Shown in pieces: positions 1-7,758 of a DNA stretch of 64,000 nt (within the stretch, counting starts at the first letter, position 1; every line of letters begins with the position of its first letter). Made by a program: the position numbers and the translations under genes. This DNA comes from Rhabdothermincola_A sp041688815 (lineage in GTDB: Bacteria; Actinomycetota; Acidimicrobiia; Acidimicrobiales; Acidimicrobilacustridaceae), in the NCBI GenBank assembly GCA_041688815.1, contig JBDNHK010000100.1, forward strand, positions 1-64,000. The letters are read 5' to 3'. The notes under the pieces are model-generated. The model was given only the letters and a program-made list of their open reading frames with translations. It had not been told where the DNA came from and did not search any database.

Positions 1-1
1 C

Positions 2-115
2 GACGAGCCCGACGGGCGCCACGGCCCGTGGCCGGCGTTGGGCTGGGGGCTGGTGTCGGCCGTAGGTGGGGTCGGGGCGGCCGCGACAGGGTTCGCCCTG
101 GGTTCGACATGGTGA
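2..115 (+). CDS. C-terminal end of an unidentified, probably membrane, protein (partial)
   Basis: An open frame enters from the left edge and stops with TGA at 113-115, giving 37 residues. The last 25 residues are mostly Gly, Ala, Val and Leu with a terminal Trp, as in the last membrane helix of a small membrane protein. Third codon positions are almost all G or C, as in the neighbouring genes. Too little is present to name a family. A chance open frame in GC-rich DNA is possible. Confidence 0.35.
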   Translation, partial: DEPDGRHGPWPALGWGLVSAVGGVGAAATGFALGSTW

Positions 116-160
116 CCGGCGGCCCCGGTCCGGCGCCGCCGGGGCCCATGCGATTGACTC

Positions 161-811
161 GTGCCCATGGCTGATCCGTCCGTGCTCGACATCCAGCGGT
201 CCGAGCTCCAGGCCCGGGGACTCGACGAGGTCGACCTGGCCTCCGACCCGATCATCCAGTTCGGTCGCTGGTTCGACGGGTGCGTCGAAGCGGGCGTCCA
301 CGAGCCCGAGGCCATGATCGTGTCGAGCGTCGGTGCCGACGGCCGCCCGTCGTCACGTCACGTGCTGATGCGGGGTCTCGACCACGGTTTCGTGTTCTTC
401 ACCAACTACACCAGCCAGAAGGGCCGGGAACTGCTCGCCCACCCGGTGGCGGCAATCTGCTTTCCCTGGAACGTGCTGGCCCGTCAGGTGCGGGTCGTCG
501 GTCCGGTCGAGCAGGTGGAAGCGGCCGATTCCGACGAGTACTTCGCGTCGCGCCCGCGCGGCAGCCAGATCGGTGCGTGGGCATCGCGGCAGAGCGAGGT
601 GATCCCCGACCGGTCGACGCTCGAGGAGTGGGTGGTCGAGACGGAGGAGCGCTTCGACGGGGTCGACGTGCCCCGACCCGGGCATTGGGGCGGATTTCGG
701 GTCGTCCCCGACGAGATCGAGTTCTGGCAGGGCCGACCGTCGCGTCTGCACGACCGCTTCCGGTACACCCGAACTGCCGAGGGTTGGGCCCACCAGCGCC
801 TCAGTCCCTGA
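161..811 (+). CDS. pdxH: Pyridoxamine 5'-phosphate oxidase
   Basis: This FMN enzyme oxidises pyridoxamine or pyridoxine 5'-phosphate to pyridoxal 5'-phosphate in the cytosol, the last step of PLP salvage and synthesis. The 216-residue length is typical. Family landmarks are visible: the N-terminal FMN-binding barrel with VSSVGADGRPSSRHVLMRG (about residues 50-68), FFTNYTSQKGREL, a SRPRGSQIGAWASRQS segment (about 129-144), and the C-terminal WGGFRVVP...EFWQGRPSRLHDR signature with the substrate-binding Arg and His. It ends RLSP, as in the family. The GTG at 161 gives the full length; an in-frame ATG at 167 is an equally good start. It is convergent with the next gene, whose end lies 8 bases away. 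Confidence 0.95.
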   Translation: MPMADPSVLDIQRSELQARGLDEVDLASDPIIQFGRWFDGCVEAGVHEPEAMIVSSVGADGRPSSRHVLMRGLDHGFVFFTNYTSQKGRELLAHPVAAICFPWNVLARQVRVVGPVEQVEAADSDEYFASRPRGSQIGAWASRQSEVIPDRSTLEEWVVETEERFDGVDVPRPGHWGGFRVVPDEIEFWQGRPSRLHDRFRYTRTAEGWAHQRLSP

Positions 812-818
812 GTCAGAG

Positions 819-1751
819 TTACGGGAGGAGGCTCATGACATCACGGGCCACCAGGCGGAGGTGGTCGAGGTCGTCGAGGTCGAGCACCTGGAGGTACAGG
901 CGTTCCACTCCGGCTTCGGCGTAGGTGGCGACGGTGTCGAGGACCTCGGCAGGAGTGCCTGCCGCCCCGTTCTGGCGCAGCTCGTACGCGGCGCGACCGA
1001 TGGCGCCGGCCCGGCGTTCGACCTCCTCGTTCGTGGCCCCGCAGCACAACACCAGCGCGGCCGAGAAGACCATGTCCTCGGGGGGACGGCCGATCGTCTC
1101 GCAGGCGGAGCGCACGCGGTCGCGCTGCTGCACGAAGACCTCGACGGGAGAGAAGGCCACGTTGAACTCGGCTGCGAACCGCGCCGCCAACGCCGGGGTC
1201 CGGGTGGGCCCGTGCCCGCCCACGATCACCGGAGGCCCCCCCGGCTGCACCGGCTTGGGGAGGGCGGGCGACCCCACCAGGCCGTAGTACTCACCTTCGA
1301 ACGTGAACTGTGAGTCTTCAGGGGTGCTCCACAGGCCGGTGATGATCTCGAGTTGCTCTTCGAGCCGGTCGAAGCGCTCCTTCAGCATCGGGAACGGGAT
1401 GCCGTAGGCCACGTGCTCCTCGCCGTACCAGCCGGCGCCCAGACCGAGCTCGACCCGTCCGCCGCTCATCTCGTCGACCTGGGCGACGGCCACGGCCAGC
1501 GGGCCGGGGAGCCGGAAGGTGGCCGAGCACACCAGGGTGCCGAGACGGATCGTTGTGGTCTCCCGGGCGATGCCCCCGAGGGTGACCCAGGTGTCGGTGG
1601 GGCCGGGCAGCCCGCTGACCGGTCCCATCTTGAGGTAGTGGTCCGACCGGAAGAAGCCGTTGAACCCGAGCTCCTCGGCGGTCTGGGCCATCGCCAGTTG
1701 CTGGCCGTAGCTGGCCCCCTGCTGGGGTTCGACGAAGATGCGCAGTTCCAT
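819..1751 (-). CDS. LLM-class F420-dependent oxidoreductase
   Basis: This 310-residue protein belongs to the luciferase-like monooxygenase superfamily, in the group that uses reduced F420. It starts with a beta-strand and AEELGFNGFFRSDHY, followed by an RLGTLVCSATFRLPGPLAVAVAQVD-type region (about 70-95), SGGRVELGLGAGWYGEEH (about 98-115) and PPVIVGGHGPTRTP, all family hallmarks of the TIM barrel. The substrate is unknown. F420 use is inferred from family resemblance, since F420 and FMN members cannot be separated securely by eye. The start ATG follows an AGAGAG stretch. It lies downstream of ccdA on the same strand, with an 84-base gap. Confidence 0.85.
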   Translation of the reverse strand: MELRIFVEPQQGASYGQQLAMAQTAEELGFNGFFRSDHYLKMGPVSGLPGPTDTWVTLGGIARETTTIRLGTLVCSATFRLPGPLAVAVAQVDEMSGGRVELGLGAGWYGEEHVAYGIPFPMLKERFDRLEEQLEIITGLWSTPEDSQFTFEGEYYGLVGSPALPKPVQPGGPPVIVGGHGPTRTPALAARFAAEFNVAFSPVEVFVQQRDRVRSACETIGRPPEDMVFSAALVLCCGATNEEVERRAGAIGRAAYELRQNGAAGTPAEVLDTVATYAEAGVERLYLQVLDLDDLDHLRLVARDVMSLLP

Positions 1752-1835
1752 GTCTGGCTCTCTGGTGAGGTGGGAGGAAGGGGCGGGTTCGAAGGTCGAG
1801 GGCGAGCGGGCGCGGCATCGGCTCGCCGGCTGCTC

Positions 1836-2750
1836 CTATTCGACGAGGGAGCGGTGGACGGGGTCGGTGGTCGGCCCGCCTGGTGACGACCGAGCGTCGC
1901 GCACGGCCCGGGTCACCAGCGCCACGAGGACGACCAGGGTGATGGTCAGGCCCAGGACGAGACCCAGGCGGGTGGGCCCTACGTCGCTGATCCAGTTGCT
2001 GATCCGGCCGTTGACCTCGAAGACCCAACGTGCCGGTCCGCCGGCGTCGACGTTGCCGCCGAACACCTGGAGCTCGTACCAGCCGTAGTAGGCGACGTAG
2101 GCGCCGGCCAGCACGAGCAGGCCGCCCGACACCCGATTCACGTAGGGCAGCACCCGGCGCAGGCGGCCGACCAGGGACTGGCGGGCCAGGGCGATGGCCA
2201 GCGTGAGCGCGGTCAGGACCAGCCCCATGCCGAGGGCGTAGGCGAGGAAGGCCCCGATACCGACGGCGAAGCTCTCGGTGTCGATCGTGGTCACCACTGC
2301 GGCGGTGAACAGCGAGATCGTGCACGACAGTGACACCACGGCGTAGGACACCCCGAAGAGGAACACCGAGGTGAGCTCGCGTGACTCGGTGCCCTTGTTC
2401 AGCTTGGGGAGCTTCACCGTGAACGTGCGCCCCCGCAGCATCAACCCCCCCATCACCACGAGGCCCACACCCAGAAGGATCGTCACCCAGGGGAGGCGCT
2501 GCTGCAGAGTGGACAGCACCGGTTCGAGGGCCAGACCGAGAACCGCGAACACGGCCACGAAGCCGGCGGTCATCGTGGCCCCCACCGTCAACGCCCGCAG
2601 CACCGCGGCTGAGACGTCACGACCGTCCGGTTCCACCTCGGCCTCGAGGCCGAGGAAGTACGACAGGTACGCGGGCAACATGGCGAACCCGCACGGGTTG
2701 AAGGTGGCGACCATCCCCACCCCGAAGGCGTAGACCAGTGAGGCGTTCAT
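1836..2750 (-). CDS. ccdA: CcdA/DsbD-type thiol:disulfide transporter
   Basis: This polytopic membrane protein of 304 residues carries reducing power from cytosolic thioredoxin to extracytoplasmic thiol proteins, often for cytochrome c maturation. The two redox cysteines are visible: one in the N-terminal ATFNPCGFAMLPAYLSY motif and one in SLSCTISLFTAAV near residue 140. At least six hydrophobic segments are present. The upstream TlpA-like gene ends only 7 bases before the ATG, so the two form an operon. CcdA is the expected electron donor to that thioredoxin. The C-terminal tail is short and polar. Confidence 0.9.
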   Translation of the reverse strand: MNASLVYAFGVGMVATFNPCGFAMLPAYLSYFLGLEAEVEPDGRDVSAAVLRALTVGATMTAGFVAVFAVLGLALEPVLSTLQQRLPWVTILLGVGLVVMGGLMLRGRTFTVKLPKLNKGTESRELTSVFLFGVSYAVVSLSCTISLFTAAVVTTIDTESFAVGIGAFLAYALGMGLVLTALTLAIALARQSLVGRLRRVLPYVNRVSGGLLVLAGAYVAYYGWYELQVFGGNVDAGGPARWVFEVNGRISNWISDVGPTRLGLVLGLTITLVVLVALVTRAVRDARSSPGGPTTDPVHRSLVE

Positions 2751-2757
2751 CCTGATC

Positions 2758-3396
2758 TCACGCCGGGAGGTGCTCGTCGATCAGGGCCTGGAGCTGCTCG
2801 GCCGTCATGGCGCCGAGGTGGACCTCGGTGATGGTGCCGTCGGCGGCCACGAACACGGTGGTGGGCAGGTTGACGCCGTCGAGGGCCCGGACCAACTCAC
2901 CCTTCGGGTCTCGGCCCAGCGGGTAGGTGACGCCGGTTCGCTCGATGAGCGGTCGCCCGAGCTCGGCCGCCTCCTGCACCTGCAACCCCAGGAACCCCAC
3001 ACGGTCGCGGTTGGCCTGGTACACCTGCTCGATGGCCGGCATCTCGGCGACGCACGGCGCGCAGTACGAAGCCCAGAAGTTCACGACGAGCGGCTTGCCG
3101 TCGGTGGTGAGCGTGGTGCGGGAATCGTCGAAACCGGTGTAGGTGAAGGCGGGAAGGGCGGTGCCGGTGACGTCGCGGCCCGGCTGGAGATCGTTCGGGG
3201 TGAACGCACTCGGGGGGAGGGTGGCCCCGGGGGTGAGCTTCTCGGCGGTGCTCTCGCTCCCCGAGCGGAACGCCACCAAGGTGGCGATGGCCAACACGAC
3301 GGCGGACAATGCGACGGCGGCGATCAGTCCACGCGACACCCGTCGGGGCGGGGTCGCCGGGGCACGGTCCTCAGGGGGCAGCTCGGTCGTTTTCAT
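2758..3396 (-). CDS. TlpA/ResA-like membrane-anchored thioredoxin
   Basis: The 212-residue protein has one N-terminal membrane anchor (about residues 22-44) and an extracytoplasmic thioredoxin domain. The active site reads WASYCAPCVAEMP, with Cys112 and Cys115. The cis-proline region TTVFVAADG and the C-terminal helix are present. It should reduce disulfides, for instance in apocytochrome c or in other exported proteins. It is the first gene of an operon with ccdA, and CcdA would keep its CxxC pair reduced. Typical TlpA/ResA proteins are 170-220 residues long. Confidence 0.9.
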   Translation of the reverse strand: MKTTELPPEDRAPATPPRRVSRGLIAAVALSAVVLAIATLVAFRSGSESTAEKLTPGATLPPSAFTPNDLQPGRDVTGTALPAFTYTGFDDSRTTLTTDGKPLVVNFWASYCAPCVAEMPAIEQVYQANRDRVGFLGLQVQEAAELGRPLIERTGVTYPLGRDPKGELVRALDGVNLPTTVFVAADGTITEVHLGAMTAEQLQALIDEHLPA

Positions 3397-3480
3397 ACGG
3401 GGTACAGGGTTCGACGGTAGCGGTGGTCCGGGTCGGTCGGGCAGTCAGGGTCCGGCGATGCCGTGACCGCCGGGGACCTG

Positions 3481-3515
3481 GGGCCCGGTGCCGCAGGGGA
3501 GACGGCACCGGGCCC
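3481..3515 (-). terminator. Intrinsic terminator of whiB
   Basis: A perfect 13-bp inverted repeat (3481-3493 and 3503-3515) with a 9-base loop lies 2 bases after the whiB stop codon. It has no long T tract, which is common in GC-rich actinobacteria. Confidence 0.75.
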
Positions 3516-3517
3516 GG

Positions 3518-3862
3518 TCATGCGCTGCGGAGGTAGCTCCGGAGGTGGACCGGCACCGGGATCTCCGGGAGCTGGTCCTCGGGCCGGGGAACCTTCGGAG
3601 GGCGCCCGGCCCGGCGCTTGGTGGTGAGGATCCGCCCGTTGAGGAACAGGTGCCCGCCCCACACCCCCCACGGTTCGTGGCGGTCGATGGCGCCTTCGAG
3701 GCACATCAGCTGCACCGGGCACTCGGCGCAGATGCGCTTGGCCCGGATTACGTCGTGGAGGTCCTCGGAGAAGAACACGCCGCTCAGCGTGTCGTCGAGG
3801 TCACGACAGGCCGCTTCGGCCTGCACGGCGATGGAGATGTCGTCGATCGTCTCGGCGAGCAT
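3518..3862 (-). CDS. WhiB-family [4Fe-4S] transcription factor
   Basis: This is a 114-residue actinobacterial redox- or NO-responsive regulator. The four cluster-ligating cysteines are Cys19, Cys45, Cys48 and Cys54, in the C...CxxCxxxxxC arrangement. The WhiB turn GVWGG (residues 66-70) follows, and then a basic AT-hook-like tail (TTKRRAGRPPK). The start is ATG 3862 because AGAAGGGA sits 8 bases upstream and this gives the normal WhiB length; an upstream extension of the frame has no family similarity. The subtype (WhiB1-7) cannot be assigned safely. The gene is monocistronic, with a strong terminator directly downstream. Confidence 0.92.
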   Translation of the reverse strand: MLAETIDDISIAVQAEAACRDLDDTLSGVFFSEDLHDVIRAKRICAECPVQLMCLEGAIDRHEPWGVWGGHLFLNGRILTTKRRAGRPPKVPRPEDQLPEIPVPVHLRSYLRSA

Positions 3863-3939
3863 CGGTTCGTCCCTTCTGGTCGGTGGTGCGGGGGTGGAGT
3901 GGATCGGGTCGGGTGGAGTCGGTCGGGGGCGACGAGGAA

Positions 3940-3965
3940 AGGCCGCCGGGGGAGCCCGGCGGCCT
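3940..3965 (-). terminator. Intrinsic terminator of the small gene at 3991-4179
   Basis: A perfect 11-bp stem (3940-3950 and 3955-3965) with a GGAG tetraloop is followed on the minus strand by TTTCC. It lies 25 bases after the stop of the 62-codon reading frame, which supports that frame as a separate transcription unit. Confidence 0.7.
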
Positions 3966-3990
3966 GTCGCAGATCTCGTCGCGGTGAGCG

Positions 3991-4179
3991 TTACGAGGTC
4001 GGGATCGGAGGCCGCCGGGTGAGGCGCTTGTGGTTCATCGAGAAACCGCTGCCGTCGATGGGCCGGTACCAGGAGGTGCCGTTGACGGGGGTGGTGATGA
4101 CCACGGCCGAACCGGAGGCGCCCACGACGAGAGCCGACACGGCACCGGAGGTGCAGGTAGGGACGTCTGTCGTGAACAT
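3991..4179 (-). CDS. Small hypothetical protein (62 aa)
   Basis: No family is recognised. The 62-residue frame has nearly every third codon position G or C, like the surrounding genes. It encodes a Thr/Ser/Val/Gly-rich N-terminal half, a SWYRPIDGSGFSMNHKR segment and a basic, Pro-rich end. There is no membrane helix. A strong terminator follows on the same strand. It is divergent from the thioesterase-like gene at 4297, with about 117 bases between the starts. It is probably a real short protein, but this rests on codon use and the terminator only. Confidence 0.5.
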   Translation of the reverse strand: MFTTDVPTCTSGAVSALVVGASGSAVVITTPVNGTSWYRPIDGSGFSMNHKRLTRRPPIPTS

Positions 4180-4296
4180 GGCAACAATCCAAGCACGTCA
4201 GCGTGGTTGCCGTCAACGGGGTTTCGTCACTCGGGCCCGAGATCGACCCTTGGCGACGGCGGGCCGACCGGCGCTCGGCCGGTAGCGTCGGGACTG

Positions 4297-5157
4297 ATGA
4301 GCGACCCGGGATCCAACCCCGAGCGCGTGCGGCGGGCCGCAGGCGCCGTCGAGATCCTGCCCGTCCCCGTCGAGGGTCGGGTGTTCCGGTCGTCGCGCCT
4401 GGTGCGCCTCGGTGATGTTGGGGTGGACGGTCGGGTTCGTCTCGATGCCCTGGCCCGCTACCTGCAGGACGTGGCCGGCGACGACAGCGCCGACGCCGAC
4501 CTCGGCGACGACTTCTCGTGGGTCGTGCGCCGGTCGGTGATCGAGCAACACGAGCCCCTCCGCTTTCGCGACCGGGCCGAACTGGCCACGTTCTGCTCCG
4601 GCTTCGGGAGCAGGTGGGCCGAACGTCGGGTGGTCATAACCGGTGGACAAAGGGGCTGGGTCGAGGCCGTCACGGTGTGGGTGCGGGTCGATGTGACCAC
4701 CGGGCGCCCCAAGCCGTTGAGCGACGAGTTCCGCTCCACCTATTCGTTGGCGGCCGGCGGCCGTGAAGTCGGCGGACGCCTGCGGCACGACGCGCTCGAT
4801 GTCGGTGATCCCGGCGTGCACCTCGTGCCCTGGCTACCGCGGGTCGCCGATCTCGACGTCCTCGACCACGTCACCAACGCCGTGGCCTGGTCGATGGTGG
4901 AGGAGGCGCTCTCGTCCGCGTCCCGTCGGGTCGGGTCGGCGGGTTGGACGACGCTCCCCCGACGCAACGAGGTCGAGTACCGCGACCCCATCGATCGCCG
5001 ACTCGTGGTCGACGGGCCGGCACCGGTGGTGCTCGTGCGGCCTGGTCCCGATCGTCTCGACGTCACCGTGCGCGGGGGCGAAGGCCGGGGCTCGCCCGTG
5101 TTCGTGACCGCCCTGGTGACGGCCGTTCAGCCGCGAGGCGAGACCACTCGCCCGTAG
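4297..5157 (+). CDS. Acyl-ACP thioesterase-like protein (double hot-dog fold)
   Basis: The 286-residue protein resembles the FatA/FatB-like acyl-ACP thioesterases of actinobacteria. The first hot-dog domain starts after FRSSRLVRLGDVGVDGRVRLDALARYLQDVAGDD, with the helix that packs in the sheet; the second holds LDVLDHVTNAVAWSMVEEAL (about residues 185-205). In the family this Asp/Asn/His region is catalytic. The likely role is release of fatty acids from ACP or hydrolysis of a related acyl thioester. ATG 4297 is chosen because a TAGCGT -10 hexamer ends 8 bases upstream and the longer frame has no similarity. Its 3' end overlaps the convergent serpin gene by 31 bases. Confidence 0.8.
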   Translation: MSDPGSNPERVRRAAGAVEILPVPVEGRVFRSSRLVRLGDVGVDGRVRLDALARYLQDVAGDDSADADLGDDFSWVVRRSVIEQHEPLRFRDRAELATFCSGFGSRWAERRVVITGGQRGWVEAVTVWVRVDVTTGRPKPLSDEFRSTYSLAAGGREVGGRLRHDALDVGDPGVHLVPWLPRVADLDVLDHVTNAVAWSMVEEALSSASRRVGSAGWTTLPRRNEVEYRDPIDRRLVVDGPAPVVLVRPGPDRLDVTVRGGEGRGSPVFVTALVTAVQPRGETTRP

Positions 5158-6503
5158 AGGATCGGGGCGCCGGTCGTCCGGTCGGTGACCAGCACCAGGA
5201 ACGGTCGGTCGGCGACGATGCGGCGGGGCGACCCGGCGGCGGGGGCGGTCGTCGGCGACGAACCGGACGCCGGTGCCGGCGGTACCAGGCTGGTCCCCGT
5301 ACCGGGGACCCCGGTTGTCCCCGTTCGACGTGGGGCCGAAGCGGAGGCCTCGGAGCCCTGCTCGTCGACCGACAGGAAACCCTGATGGATGACGCCGGCC
5401 AATGACAGCGGCTCGTCGTCGGTGATACCGGCGAAGTCGGCGACTCCCGGATCGAATGCATCGACGACGCCGAGATCCCTCAGGGTGTCCTCGAGCTCGA
5501 GGTCGGTCGTGAACCCGAACTGCGGCACGGCCAGGTCGACGGCGCTGGACCGCATCGAACGGGTCAACGCGGCCAGCGCCGGACCGTCCAGGGAGGTCTC
5601 GACGTCGGTGAAACGTCCTCCGTCGGGGATCACGATCGTCATGGCCAGGTCGTCGCCGAGGTAGGGGATCTCGACCGCCTGCCATCCGTCGCCGTCGGCC
5701 ACCCTGAGTCCGGTCTCGGCTGTGCGCTGCATCATGGGCACCGTGACGAGTGTGCCGTCGAGGCGGCGGAACGAGGTGAGGCGGGTTTCGTTCAACTCGA
5801 ACGGCATGGCCCACGGGGCCCTGAGGTAGGCCGCGCTCGGGGCCAGGAGCCGGCTCAACTCGTCGACCGCGCCTCGCCTGAGGAGTTGGGTGATGTGGTT
5901 GTTCGTCTCCGCCGCGGCCCACGCATTGACTGCGTTGCGGGCCTCCTCGGGGTCGGAGCGGAAGTCGGTGACCCTGATGCCGGTGCCCCACGTCGTGGCC
6001 AGGTCGGTCAGCCAGGGGTCGCCGAATCGGGTGTTGCGTTGGCCCCACAACGACGATGCCAGCTCCAGCGAGAGCCGGCCCCTGCGGCCGGTGTCGTCGT
6101 CCTGGCGCTCACCTGATTGGGCGAGCAGTGAGCGCCACACGGTGTCGAGGCCCGGGTCGAACCCGTCGCCGGCGTGGAGCACGGTGCTGAGCTGATCGCG
6201 CGTGGCCCCTCCGGCCCCGGCGCGGGCCTGGGTCAGCCCTAGGGCCACAGGGACGGGAGCGATCACCGTGTTGGCGGCTCGTGATCGCTCGACGGTGGCG
6301 CGGTGCAGGTCGGCGGTGAAGGCCCACAACGAAGCCACGGCCGGGCCGGTGGCCGAGGCCGGGGCGGAGGAGGCGGGCCGGTCGGCCTTGATCTCTTCAC
6401 CGGTGTCGTTCGAGCAGGCCCCGGCCGTCGCCGTTGCCAGCAGGACGCCCACGACGAGCCACCGACGGCGGCGGTGGACTCCCGACCGGCGTCGCGGCGA
6501 CAT
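5127..6503 (-). CDS. Serpin-family lipoprotein with a long reactive-centre loop
   Basis: The 458-residue protein has a basic N-terminus, a hydrophobic stretch and a lipobox-like TAGAC (Cys30), so it is probably lipid-anchored outside the cell. The rest follows the serpin fold: an early helix with NTVIAPVPVALGLTQARAGAGGATRDQL (about 80-107), the PMMQRTAET strand (s3 region), WQAVEIPYLGDDLAMTIVIPD and PQFGFTTDLELEDTLRDLGV. The hinge DEQGSEASASAP begins near residue 380, and the C-terminal RPFLVLVTDRTTGAPILYGRVVSP is canonical. Serpins trap serine or cysteine proteases. The Pro/Ser/Thr/Gly-rich loop between hinge and RPF is about 25 residues longer than in typical serpins. ATG 6503 is chosen because TACCGT lies 7 bases upstream; a GTG at 6512 overlaps that hexamer. 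Confidence 0.9.
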   Translation of the reverse strand: MSPRRRSGVHRRRRWLVVGVLLATATAGACSNDTGEEIKADRPASSAPASATGPAVASLWAFTADLHRATVERSRAANTVIAPVPVALGLTQARAGAGGATRDQLSTVLHAGDGFDPGLDTVWRSLLAQSGERQDDDTGRRGRLSLELASSLWGQRNTRFGDPWLTDLATTWGTGIRVTDFRSDPEEARNAVNAWAAAETNNHITQLLRRGAVDELSRLLAPSAAYLRAPWAMPFELNETRLTSFRRLDGTLVTVPMMQRTAETGLRVADGDGWQAVEIPYLGDDLAMTIVIPDGGRFTDVETSLDGPALAALTRSMRSSAVDLAVPQFGFTTDLELEDTLRDLGVVDAFDPGVADFAGITDDEPLSLAGVIHQGFLSVDEQGSEASASAPRRTGTTGVPGTGTSLVPPAPASGSSPTTAPAAGSPRRIVADRPFLVLVTDRTTGAPILYGRVVSPRG

Positions 6504-6532
6504 GGCCACCACGGTAGGGGGCCGGGTTCGGG

Positions 6533-7717
6533 TCAGGGGGATGCCGTGTCAGCGGCGTCGAGCGCCGCCACCGCCGCGACCAGCAGCCGAGCGGAGCACC
6601 CACCCATGTCGACGGGTGGCGCCAGGTCGTCGACCAACCGATCGAGGATGGACCCGAAGGCCGCGGCTGCCGGGCCCTTGCCGAGGACGACCGGTTGTCC
6701 CGTGTCGCCGCCGGCGGACACCAGGGGCTCGAGGGGGATGGCACCGAGCAGCGCCACGCCGGCCTCGGCGGCCAGGGCCTCGCCGCCACCGGATCCGAAC
6801 AGCGGGTACCGCTCGCCGTGGTCGCACTCGAACGAGCTCATGTTCTCGATGACGCCGAGCACCCTCAGGTAGCTCTTGCGGGCCATCGTGACCGCCCGGC
6901 TGGCCACCTTCTGGGCAGCCAGGGCGGGGGTGGTGACCACGATCATCTCGGCCTGGGGGAGCATACGGGCCAGCCCCATCTGCACGTCGCCGGTGCCCGG
7001 CGGCATGTCGATGATCAGGTACTGCAGATCGTCGGGCCAGGCCACGTCCTCGAGGAAGTGCTGGACGGCCCGGTTCAGGATGAGGCCGCGCCACATGAGG
7101 GCGTCGGTCTCGTCGTCGACCAGCAGACCCATCGACACGACCTCGAGTCGGCCCGGGCCGATGTCGAGGCGTTCGGGGATGATGCGGGTGGCGCCGCCGT
7201 CACCGGCCTCGGCGTGGAGGCGCCCCTCGAGTCCGAGCATCCTCGGCATCGAGAAGCCCCAGATGTCGGCGTCGAGCACCCCGACGGCGAAGCCTCGGGC
7301 GGCCAACCCGGCGGCCAGGTTGGCCGAGACCGACGACTTGCCCACGCCACCCTTGCCCGACGCGATGGCCAGCACCCGCGTGGTGGCGGGCACGGCGGTG
7401 GCCGGGGCCTTGTCGCGCACGTTCCAACGGGCCTTGGCCATCGCCGCCGATTTCTGCTCGGCGGTCATCTCGCCCCAGTCGATCTTCACGGAGGTGACGC
7501 CGGGGAGATCGCTCACCCGGCCCTTGATCTCCGTCTGGAGTTGGGCCCGCAGGGGGCAACCCGAGGTGGTGAGCGCGACGGCCACCACGACCCGCCCGTC
7601 GGGCTGGACCTCGGCGTGGAGCGCCATACCCAGTTCCACGATGTCGGCGCCGAGCTCGGGGTCGATGACCCCGCGCAGGACCCGGAGCACGTCGTCGGAG
7701 GAGGGGAGCGTCGGCAC
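6533..7717 (-). CDS. mrp: Mrp/ApbC-family Fe-S cluster carrier ATPase
   Basis: The 394-residue protein has an N-terminal MIP18/DUF59 domain (about 6-85, with TTSGCPLR) and a C-terminal ParA-like P-loop NTPase. The deviant Walker A is GKGGVGKSS (residues 121-129), followed by LDADIWGFSMPR and DMPPGTGDVQM. Mrp proteins bind and deliver [4Fe-4S] clusters. The usual C-terminal CxxC is not visible (the end has only GGCSA), so cluster binding may differ. It is divergent from a SufR-like regulator and close to an A-type carrier. The start is GTG 7717, with TAGAAT 7 bases upstream, suggesting a leaderless transcript. Confidence 0.93.
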   Translation of the reverse strand: MPTLPSSDDVLRVLRGVIDPELGADIVELGMALHAEVQPDGRVVVAVALTTSGCPLRAQLQTEIKGRVSDLPGVTSVKIDWGEMTAEQKSAAMAKARWNVRDKAPATAVPATTRVLAIASGKGGVGKSSVSANLAAGLAARGFAVGVLDADIWGFSMPRMLGLEGRLHAEAGDGGATRIIPERLDIGPGRLEVVSMGLLVDDETDALMWRGLILNRAVQHFLEDVAWPDDLQYLIIDMPPGTGDVQMGLARMLPQAEMIVVTTPALAAQKVASRAVTMARKSYLRVLGVIENMSSFECDHGERYPLFGSGGGEALAAEAGVALLGAIPLEPLVSAGGDTGQPVVLGKGPAAAAFGSILDRLVDDLAPPVDMGGCSARLLVAAVAALDAADTASP

Positions 7718-7758
7718 GACCGAGATTCTACCGGTTGGAACCGTGTAAACTAGGAGAC
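7718..7758. promoter_or_regulatory. Divergent leaderless promoters with a central palindrome (candidate Fe-S regulator operator)
   Basis: The 41-bp gap between mrp and the SufR-like gene holds a minus-strand TAGAAT (7725-7730), 7 bases before the mrp GTG, and a plus-strand TAAACT (7746-7751), 7 bases before the regulator GTG. Between them sits the inverted repeat CGGTTggAACCG (7732-7743). A bound dimer there would cover both -10 regions. The operator role is inference. Confidence 0.55.
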
